Shown here: positions 29,774 through 35,516 of the stretch, piece by piece | Position numbering within the stretch: the first letter of the stretch is position 1 | Layout of the letters: every line of letters starts with the position of its first letter | Origin: Novosphingobium sp. | GTDB taxonomy: Bacteria > Pseudomonadota > Alphaproteobacteria > Sphingomonadales > Sphingomonadaceae | DNA: 35,516 bases | NCBI GenBank assembly: GCA_020200285.1 | Contig: JAIVIY010000008.1 | Coordinates: forward strand, 1 to 35,516 | Direction: 5' to 3' | Notes under the pieces: generated by a model | Seen by the model: the letters and a program-made list of their open reading frames with translations, nothing else | What the model was told of the DNA's origin: nothing | The model's database searches: none | Translations under genes and position numbers: made by a program

Positions 29774-31042
29774 TTGGCCCGGATCGTGATGAAGTTCGGG
29801 GGCACCTCGATGGCCGGGACCGAGCGCATCCGCCGCGTCGCGCGGATCGTCCAGCGCCAGCAAGCCGCGGGCCACGAGGTCGCGGTGGTGGTCAGCGCGA
29901 TGGCGGGCGAGACCGACCGTCTGGTCAACTTCTGCCGCGAGGCCAACCCGCTGTTCGATCCCGCCGAGTACGACGTCGTCATCGCTTCGGGTGAGCAGGT
30001 GACCAGCGGGCTGCTCGCGCTGACCCTCCAGGCATTGGGCTGCAAGGCGCGCTCGTGGCTCGGCTGGCAGCTGCCGGTGATCACCACCGGGGCGCACGCC
30101 AAGGCGCGGATCGACGAGATCCCCGCCGAGGCGCTGATCGCTTCGATGCAGAGCGGCGAGGTCGCGGTGATCCCGGGCTTCCAGGGCCTCAGTGAGGACG
30201 GGCGCGTCTCGACGCTCGGCCGCGGCGGCTCGGACACCAGCGCGGTCGCGGTCGCCGCCGCGGTCGAGGCCGATCGCTGCGACATCTATACCGATGTCGA
30301 CGGGGTCTACACCACCGACCCGCGGATCGTCGCCAAGGCGCGCAAGCTGAAGCAGGTAACCTACGAGGAGATGCTCGAGCTCGCCAGCGTCGGGGCCAAA
30401 GTGCTCCAGACCCGCTCGGTCGGGCTGGCGATGAAAGAGGGCGTGCGCGTCCAGGTGCTGTCCTCGTTCATCGACGACGACGCCCCGCCCGCAGACAGCA
30501 TCCCCGGCACGATGATCGTCAGCGACGCGGAAGTGGAAGGAAGCGAGATGGAACGCCAGGTCATCACCGGCATCGCCCACGACAAGAACGAGGCCAAGAT
30601 CACGCTGACCCGCGTGCCCGACAAGCCCGGCTCGGTGGCGCACATTTTCGGACCGCTGGCGGCGGCCAGCATCAACGTCGACATGATCATCCAGAACGTC
30701 GCCAAGGACAAAGGCGAGACCGACGTCACCTTCACCGTGCCGCGCGCCGACCTCGCCCGCAGCCTGGCGATGCTCGAGGCCAAGCAGGCCGAGATCGGCT
30801 TCTTCCGCCTGCTGTCCGACGCCAAGATCGCCAAGATCAGCGTGGTCGGGGTCGGCATGAAGAGCCACGCCGGGGTGGCGGCGACGATGTTCAAGGCGCT
30901 GGCCGAGCGCGGCATCAACATCCAGGCGATCTCGACCAGCGAGATCAAAGTCAGCGTGCTGATCGACGAGGACGAAACCGAGCTCGCGGTGCGCGTGTTG
31001 CACACGGCCTACGGGCTGGACGCGAGCGACGAGGCGGCTTGA
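29774..31042 (+). CDS. lysC: Aspartate kinase
   Basis: Phosphorylates aspartate, the first step to lysine, threonine, methionine and diaminopimelate. TTG 29774 gives the usual N-terminus 'ARIVMKFGGTSMAGTERIRRVA' with AAGGA eight bases upstream; the ORF start at 29687 overlaps ubiG and is not used. The kinase domain has 'VVVSAMAGETDRLV', 'GRGGSDTSAVAVAAAVEADRCDIYTDVDGVYTTDPR' and 'MLELASVGAKVLQTRSV'. Two ACT domains follow from ~res 265 ('ITLTRVPDKPGSVAHIFGPLA', 'ISVVGVGMKSHAGVAATMFKAL'), implying feedback control by lysine and/or threonine. 422 residues, normal length. An internal ATG with a good ribosome site at 30548 could produce a separate regulatory subunit. Confidence 0.95.
   Translation: MARIVMKFGGTSMAGTERIRRVARIVQRQQAAGHEVAVVVSAMAGETDRLVNFCREANPLFDPAEYDVVIASGEQVTSGLLALTLQALGCKARSWLGWQLPVITTGAHAKARIDEIPAEALIASMQSGEVAVIPGFQGLSEDGRVSTLGRGGSDTSAVAVAAAVEADRCDIYTDVDGVYTTDPRIVAKARKLKQVTYEEMLELASVGAKVLQTRSVGLAMKEGVRVQVLSSFIDDDAPPADSIPGTMIVSDAEVEGSEMERQVITGIAHDKNEAKITLTRVPDKPGSVAHIFGPLAAASINVDMIIQNVAKDKGETDVTFTVPRADLARSLAMLEAKQAEIGFFRLLSDAKIAKISVVGVGMKSHAGVAATMFKALAERGINIQAISTSEIKVSVLIDEDETELAVRVLHTAYGLDASDEAA
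30548..31042 (+). other. Possible internal translation start for an aspartate kinase beta subunit
   Basis: In the lysC frame, ATG 30548 (Met of 'MERQVITGIAH') is preceded by GGAAGGAAGCGAG, a good Shine-Dalgarno at normal spacing. It lies just before the first ACT domain, the position of the internal start in the alpha2beta2 aspartokinases of Bacillus and Corynebacterium. The product would be about 164 residues holding both ACT domains. Confidence 0.35.
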
Positions 31043-31057
31043 ACGCCGAAGGCGCGC

Positions 31058-31076
31058 GGTCGTTCGACGAACGACC
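31058..31076. promoter_or_regulatory. Perfect palindrome GGTCGTTCG-A-CGAACGACC after lysC
   Basis: Nine-base perfect arms around a single A, 16 bases after the lysC stop and 47 bases before the protease ATG. It could be a terminator stem (no T-run follows on the plus strand) or an operator for the downstream gene. Confidence 0.4.
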
Positions 31077-31122
31077 CAAAGGCACCGGTGAAGCCAGCCT
31101 CATTGCGTGATATGCTGCGGGG

Positions 31123-32196
31123 ATGACGCCTTTTCCCAGGCCTTGGATTCTATGCGCCGCGCTCGCCGCCGCGCTGTTCGTTCCGGGCGACTTCTCGGGC
31201 GCCGCCTCGGCCGCCACCAAGAAGGCCAAGCCGGTCCACGTCGCGCCGAGGGCGATGCCCAAGCTGCCCCCCGCCGTGATCGACGACACGTTGGCGATCG
31301 GCGGCGACGACATCGACGCGCGCAAGATCCGCTCCCGAATGACGGTGGAGGTCGCGGTCAACGGCACTGGCCCGTACAAGTTCATCGTCGACAGCGGGGC
31401 CGACAGCTCGGTGGTCGGCTGGCGCATCGCGCGCGCCTTGCAATTGCCGGTGGGCACGGCCGCGATCCTCAACTCGATGACCGCCAGCAGCCGGGTCCAG
31501 CGGGTCATGGTCGACGAGCTGACGCTGGGACCGAGCACGATCCGCAACCTCGAGCTCCCGGCGCTCGAAGAGCGCGACGTCGGCGGCCAGGGGATGATAG
31601 GAATCGACGCGCTGGTCCAGCAGCGCCTGATGATGGATTTCGAGAAGCGGACGATCAAGGTCGAGGACGCCGCGCGGCCCGCGCCGCGGCTCGACGGCGA
31701 GATCGTCGTCACCGCCAAGCGCCGCCGTGGCCAACTTATCCTGACGCAGGTGCGCGCCGCGGGCCTGCCGCTCGAGGCGGTGGTCGACACCGGCTCGGAG
31801 ATCACCATCGGCAACCTCAAATTGCGCGACAAATTGATCCGCGGCAACCGCGACAAGTTCGTCACGCTCGAGGTGACCGGGGTGACGGGGGTGACGATCC
31901 CGTTGCAGGTGGCGCGGATCGGCGAGCTCAAGCTGGGCTCGGTGACGCTGCGCAACGTACCGATGGCGTTCGCCGACGTTCCGCCGTTCGAGGTGTTCGG
32001 CCTGAGCGACCAGCCGGCGCTGCTGCTCGGCACCGACCTGCTCGAGACCTTCCGCCGGATTTCGCTCGACTTCAAGGCGCGCAAGGTCCGCTTCCAGCTG
32101 CGCCGCTGCGAGTCGACCGGGATCGTGATCAACACCTCGTTCGACAACGCGCGCACCCGCCTGTCGAGCGACAACCGCGAGGTGTGCCGCCGGTGA
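31123..32196 (+). CDS. Secreted protein with two retropepsin-like aspartic protease domains
   Basis: A 357-residue exported protein: N-terminal signal peptide ('WILCAALAAALFVPGDFSGAASA', cleavage about res 30), then two retroviral-type aspartic protease folds in tandem. The first catalytic motif is 'FIVDSGADSSVVG' (Asp90), with 'GQGMIGIDAL' as its second half; the second is 'AVVDTGSEITIG' (Asp222), with 'ALLLGTDLL'. Retropepsins act as dimers, so the two halves may form one pepsin-like active site or two dimerising units. A short Cys-containing tail follows (RRCES..NREVCRR). The location is probably periplasmic. The substrate is unknown. ATG 31123 follows a GCGGGG. It stands alone between lysC and GH13. 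Confidence 0.85.
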   Translation: MTPFPRPWILCAALAAALFVPGDFSGAASAATKKAKPVHVAPRAMPKLPPAVIDDTLAIGGDDIDARKIRSRMTVEVAVNGTGPYKFIVDSGADSSVVGWRIARALQLPVGTAAILNSMTASSRVQRVMVDELTLGPSTIRNLELPALEERDVGGQGMIGIDALVQQRLMMDFEKRTIKVEDAARPAPRLDGEIVVTAKRRRGQLILTQVRAAGLPLEAVVDTGSEITIGNLKLRDKLIRGNRDKFVTLEVTGVTGVTIPLQVARIGELKLGSVTLRNVPMAFADVPPFEVFGLSDQPALLLGTDLLETFRRISLDFKARKVRFQLRRCESTGIVINTSFDNARTRLSSDNREVCRR

Positions 32197-32278
32197 CCGG
32201 CGATCCCCGCGCCGCGAGGCGGGGTTTCGGGATACACTTGCCGGCTGGCCGGTTGCGCTACGAGATGCCGGCGATCGA

Positions 32279-33889
32279 ATGATAGCGATGGACGAGCGCA
32301 GTCCGGACCACGCCTGGTGGCAGCGCGGGGTCATCTACCAGATCTATCCGCGCTCGTTCCAGGACAGCGACGGCGACGGGATCGGCGACTTGGCGGGGAT
32401 CGAGCGTCGGCTCGATTATCTCGTCGCGCTCGGGGTCGACGCGGTGTGGCTGTCGCCGATCTACCCTTCGCCGATGGCCGACTTCGGCTATGACGTCGCG
32501 GATTATTGCGACGTCGATCCGATCTTCGGCGACCTCGCCGGGTTCGACCGGCTGCTGGCCGCGGTCCATGCGCGCGGCCTCAAGCTGATCCTCGACTTCG
32601 TCCCCAACCATACTTCGGACCGCCATCCGTGGTTCGAGGAAAGCCGCGCCTCGCGCGACAGCGCCAAGCGCGATTGGTACATCTGGCGTGATCCCGCGCC
32701 GGGCGGCGGCCCGCCCAACAACTGGATCAGCGATTTCGGCGGACCGGCGTGGGAATGGGACGGGGCCACCGGCCAGTATTACCTCCACGCCTTCCTCAAG
32801 GAGCAGCCCGACCTCAACTGGCGCAACCCGCAAGTGGGCGCGGCGATGCGCGAGGCGCTGCGTTTTTGGCTCGACCGCGGGGTCGACGGCTTCCGCATCG
32901 ACGTGCTGTGGCATATCGTCAAAGACGCCGCGTTCCCCGACAATCCGCTCAACCCGGCGTGGACCCCGGCGATGACCGAGCGCGACAAGGTGCTCCAGCT
33001 TCACTCCACCGACCAGCCCGAGGCGCACGCGATCTCGGCGGATTTCCGCGCGCTGGCCGACGGCTACGGCGGCAAGGTGTTGATCGGCGAGATCTTCCTG
33101 CCCAACGATCGCCACGCGCGCTGGTACGGCACCGCCGAGCGGCCGCAAGTCCACTTGCCATTCAACTTCCAGCTGATCGAGTGCGCGTGGAACGCGGCGG
33201 GGCTGCGCCGGACGATCGCCGAATACGAAGCCTCGCTGCCGCGGTTCGGCTGGCCCAATTGGGTGATCGGCAGCCACGATGCGCCGCGGATCGCCGCGCG
33301 CCTCGGCGAGGCGCAAGCCCGCGTCGCGGCGATGCTGGTGCTGACCTTGCGCGGCACGCCGACGCTCTACCAGGGCGACGAGCTGGGGATCGGCGAGGTC
33401 CCGATCCCGCCCGAGCGCATCCGCGACCCGCAGCACTTCCGCCAGCCGCACCTCGGGATCGGGCGCGACCGCTCGCGCACGCCGATGCCGTGGGACGCCA
33501 GCCCGTTCGCCGGGTTCAGCGCGGTCGAGCCATGGCTGCCGCTGAACCCGGACTGGCCGAGGCGCAACGTCGCGAACCAGGCGGGCGACCCGGGCTCGAT
33601 GCTCGCGTTATACCGGCGCCTGCTGGGCCTGCGCCGCGCGCACCCGGCGCTGTCGGTCGGCAGTCTGCATCTGCTCGAGGCGGAGGACGAGGTGCTGGCC
33701 TACGAGCGGCGCGCAGGCGACGAGCGGCTGCTGGTCGCGCTCAATCTCGGCTCCGCTCCGCGGCGGCTTCCACTGCCGACGGACGCGGCGATCGACGAGA
33801 CGGTGGGCACGACCTTGGTCGATCCCTCGACCGGACCCGAGCTCGCCCCCGACGAAGGCCGCATCGTCCGGCTGGCGAGGGCGCGGTGA
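32279..33889 (+). CDS. GH13 alpha-glucosidase (oligo-1,6-glucosidase type)
   Basis: A 536-residue (beta/alpha)8 alpha-glucosidase. Conserved GH13 regions: 'WWQRGVIYQIYPRSFQDSDGDGIGDL', 'DFVPNHTS', 'GFRIDVLWH' (nucleophile Asp208), 'LIGEIFLP' (acid/base Glu271) and 'IGSHDAPR' (Asp334; SHD instead of the usual NHD). A calcium-like loop 'DSDGDGIGD' is present. No signal peptide, so it acts on imported or endogenous alpha-glucosides in the cytoplasm. Start ATG 32279 or ATG 32288; neither has a strong ribosome site. It overlaps the GT4 gene by one base (TGATG), so the enzyme and the transferase are made together. Confidence 0.92.
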   Translation: MIAMDERSPDHAWWQRGVIYQIYPRSFQDSDGDGIGDLAGIERRLDYLVALGVDAVWLSPIYPSPMADFGYDVADYCDVDPIFGDLAGFDRLLAAVHARGLKLILDFVPNHTSDRHPWFEESRASRDSAKRDWYIWRDPAPGGGPPNNWISDFGGPAWEWDGATGQYYLHAFLKEQPDLNWRNPQVGAAMREALRFWLDRGVDGFRIDVLWHIVKDAAFPDNPLNPAWTPAMTERDKVLQLHSTDQPEAHAISADFRALADGYGGKVLIGEIFLPNDRHARWYGTAERPQVHLPFNFQLIECAWNAAGLRRTIAEYEASLPRFGWPNWVIGSHDAPRIAARLGEAQARVAAMLVLTLRGTPTLYQGDELGIGEVPIPPERIRDPQHFRQPHLGIGRDRSRTPMPWDASPFAGFSAVEPWLPLNPDWPRRNVANQAGDPGSMLALYRRLLGLRRAHPALSVGSLHLLEAEDEVLAYERRAGDERLLVALNLGSAPRRLPLPTDAAIDETVGTTLVDPSTGPELAPDEGRIVRLARAR

Positions 33890-34899
33890 TGCGGATCGCG
33901 ATGCTCGCCCCGATCGCCTGGCGAACCCCGCCGCGCCACTACGGTCCGTGGGAGCTGGTCACCCACTTGCTGACCGAAGCGCTGGTCGAGCGCGGCGTCG
34001 ACGTCACGCTGTTCGCGACGCTCGACAGCGTGACCAGCGCCACGCTCGACGGGGTGGTGCCGGCGCCGTACAACGAGGACCCGACGATCGACGCCAAGGT
34101 GTGGGAGTTCCGCCACCTCGCGCATCTGTTCGAACGGGCCGGCGACTTCGAGCTGATCCACAACCAGGCCGACTTCCCCGCGCACGCCTTCGCCCGCCTC
34201 ACCGAGACGCCGATCGTCACGACGATCCACGGCTTCTCCTCGGACCGCATCCTGCCGATGTACGCGCCCTACCAGGACCGCGTCCATTTCGTCGCGATCA
34301 GCGAGGCCGACCGCCATCCGGCGCTGCGCTACGCCGCGACCATCCACCATGGCATCCGCATGGGCGAGTTCCCGTTCGATCCGACGGGGAGCGAGGACTT
34401 GCTGTTCTTCGGCCGGATCCACCCCGACAAGGGCCCGCGCAAGGCGATCGCGGCGGCGCGCGCCAGCGGTCGCGTGCTGCACCTGTACGGGGTGATCCAG
34501 GACCAGGACTATTACGACCGCGAGGTCGCGCCTGCGGTCGACGGGATCGCGATCCGCTATCATGGCGCGGTCGGCGGCGAAGAGCGGCTGCGCGCGCTCG
34601 GCGGGGCGCGGGCGATGTTGCACCTGATCAACTTCGCCGAGCCGTTCGGGCTGTCGGTGATCGAGGCGATGGCCTGCGGCACCCCGGTGATCGCCTTCGA
34701 CCGCGGCTCGATGCCCGAGCTGATCGTCGACGGGGTCAACGGCTTCCTGATCGGCACGGTCGACGAGGCGGTGCGGGCGATCGACCGGGTCGCGACGCTC
34801 GACCGCGCGGCGGTGCGGCAAAGCGTGCGCGCGCGCTTCTCGGTCGAGCGGATGGCCGACGCCTACATCGCGCTCTATCGCCGGATCCTGGGCGGCTGA
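33889..34899 (+). CDS. GT4 family glycosyltransferase
   Basis: A 336-residue GT-B glycosyltransferase of family 4: N-terminal 'MRIAMLAPIAWRTPPRHYGPWELVTHLL', acceptor-domain 'DFELIHNQADFPAHAF', donor-domain 'DLLFFGRIHPDKGPRKAIAAARA' and the EX7E-type motif 'NFAEPFGLSVIEAMACGTPVIAFDRGSMPELI'. ATG 33889 overlaps the GH13 stop (GTG 33886 is one codon upstream). No membrane segment. Donor and acceptor unknown; coupling to an alpha-glucosidase suggests an alpha-glucoside product or a glucan-modifying pair. It is distinct from the GT4 fused protein at 16562. The 3' end is 13 bp from the convergent penicillin-binding protein. Confidence 0.9.
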   Translation: MRIAMLAPIAWRTPPRHYGPWELVTHLLTEALVERGVDVTLFATLDSVTSATLDGVVPAPYNEDPTIDAKVWEFRHLAHLFERAGDFELIHNQADFPAHAFARLTETPIVTTIHGFSSDRILPMYAPYQDRVHFVAISEADRHPALRYAATIHHGIRMGEFPFDPTGSEDLLFFGRIHPDKGPRKAIAAARASGRVLHLYGVIQDQDYYDREVAPAVDGIAIRYHGAVGGEERLRALGGARAMLHLINFAEPFGLSVIEAMACGTPVIAFDRGSMPELIVDGVNGFLIGTVDEAVRAIDRVATLDRAAVRQSVRARFSVERMADAYIALYRRILGG

Positions 34900-34912
34900 T
34901 CGCGCGCGAGCG

Positions 34913-35516
34913 CTACCGCCGCATTTCCTCCTCGAAGCGGCGTTGCGCCTCGTCGGCGCGCTCCCGCGCCTCGCGCAGCGAATCGCGCGCGCGGTCCTGC
35001 ACGCGCTCCCACGCCTCGCGGTCGCGCGCGAGCTGCTCGGACGTGCGGCCATCGTCGATGCGGACCCCGCCCTCGCCGATCCGCACGTCGACCGGGCGGC
35101 CGCCGATCTCGGTGGTCAGCACTGCTTCGCCATTCTCCAGCCGCACCGGGCCATCGCCGAGCGGGATGTCGCCGAGATCGGGCACGTCGAGCGGCTCGAC
35201 CGGGCCGCTCGGGTTGGGACGCGGCCGCGGCGGCGCCGCGCGCTCGCCCAGCGCAACGCGCATGAAATCGCGCCAGATCCGCGCCGGGGTGCCGCCGCCG
35301 GTCACCCCCTTCAGCGGGGTGTTGTCGTCGTTGCCGACCCAGACGCCGACCACCAGGTCGCCGGCGAAGCCGACGAACAGCGCGTCGCGGTGGTCCTGGC
35401 TGGTCCCGGTCTTGCCGAACGCCGGCACGCCGAGCCGCGCGGCGCGGCCGGTTCCGCGCTCGATCGCGCCTTTGAGCATCTCACGCATCGCCTCGCGCTC
35501 GCCGCCCGAAAGCGCT
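34913..35516 (-). CDS. Class A penicillin-binding protein (PBP1A-like), C-terminal part only
   Basis: The reading frame enters from the right edge (first full codons 'ALSGGEREAMREMLKG'); about 200 residues are visible. It holds the transpeptidase KTG box in 'GVPAFGKTGTSQDHRDALFVGFAGDLVVGVWVGNDDNTPLKGVTGGGTPARIWRDFM', typical of bifunctional peptidoglycan transglycosylase/transpeptidases. After the fold ends there is a Pro-rich linker, a small beta segment ('GEAVLTTEIGGRPVDVRIGEGGVRIDDG'), and a charged, helical Arg/Glu-rich tail of about 45 residues ending 'RRFEEEMRR', which is likely coiled coil. The catalytic Ser and the glycosyltransferase domain lie outside the window. Confidence 0.92.
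   Translation of the reverse strand, partial: ALSGGEREAMREMLKGAIERGTGRAARLGVPAFGKTGTSQDHRDALFVGFAGDLVVGVWVGNDDNTPLKGVTGGGTPARIWRDFMRVALGERAAPPRPRPNPSGPVEPLDVPDLGDIPLGDGPVRLENGEAVLTTEIGGRPVDVRIGEGGVRIDDGRTSEQLARDREAWERVQDRARDSLREARERADEAQRRFEEEMRR

Noticed and set aside
33700-35052. 450-residue minus-strand ORF under the GT4 gene
   Set aside because: Shadow frame; the GT4 and PBP frames explain the region.

Overview
The window is high-GC DNA with dense, mostly overlapping genes and no stretch of 300 bases without a gene. Several features point to a sphingomonad (Alphaproteobacteria, Sphingomonadales). These are the gene families present, a textbook alphaproteobacterial sigma-EcfG (general stress response) promoter, HWE-kinase-type receivers, and two copies of a palindromic repeat with the 'GTTCGCCCTGAGC..GTCGAAGG' signature that I associate with sphingomonads. 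No tRNA, rRNA, CRISPR array, transposase or phage gene was seen.

Layout. (1) 1-4145, minus: most of a very large soluble poly-HAMP/GAF histidine kinase, running off the left edge, with a sigma-EcfG promoter in front of it. (2) 4265-8112, minus: acetyl-CoA synthetase and a TonB-dependent receptor. (3) 8286-13210, plus: an acyl-CoA metabolism operon (acyl-CoA ligase, SDR, serine hydrolase, 3-hydroxyacyl-CoA dehydrogenase). The first and last genes are broken by internal deletions or frameshifts. (4) 13207-15440, minus: single-domain response regulator, kynB and kynU (tryptophan/kynurenine catabolism). (5) 15641-16348: a TonB-like protein. (6) 16562-22039, plus: a tight four-gene mannose operon. 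It encodes a GT4 glycosyltransferase fused to a putative alpha/alpha-barrel domain, a GH130 mannoside phosphorylase-like protein, a GDP-mannose pyrophosphorylase (manC) and a phosphomannose isomerase (manA). (7) 22050-25288, minus: a receiver and a heme-oxygenase-like protein that look like the two ends of a lost bacteriophytochrome locus, then a PHA-system protein, a two-TM membrane protein and a 5'-truncated TelA. (8) 25368-28873, plus: AsnB-type amidotransferase and GMC oxidoreductase. (9) ubiG (minus, carrying an in-frame palindromic insert) divergent from lysC. (10) 31123-34899, plus: tandem retropepsin-like protease, GH13 alpha-glucosidase, GT4 glycosyltransferase. (11) 34913 to the right edge, minus: C-terminus of a class A penicillin-binding protein.

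How it fits together. The most coherent system is the mannose operon. ManA and ManC supply GDP-mannose and the GT4 domain can polymerise or transfer mannose. A GH130 phosphorylase would release mannose-1-phosphate, the substrate of ManC, so the four genes could form a closed synthesis/mobilisation cycle for an intracellular mannan or mannoside. This is inference from families and gene order. The second theme is gene breakage: four loci (acyl-CoA ligase, 3-hydroxyacyl-CoA dehydrogenase, phytochrome locus, telA) appear to have lost internal or terminal segments. Either the lineage is losing genes or the assembly contains small deletions; the sequence alone cannot decide.
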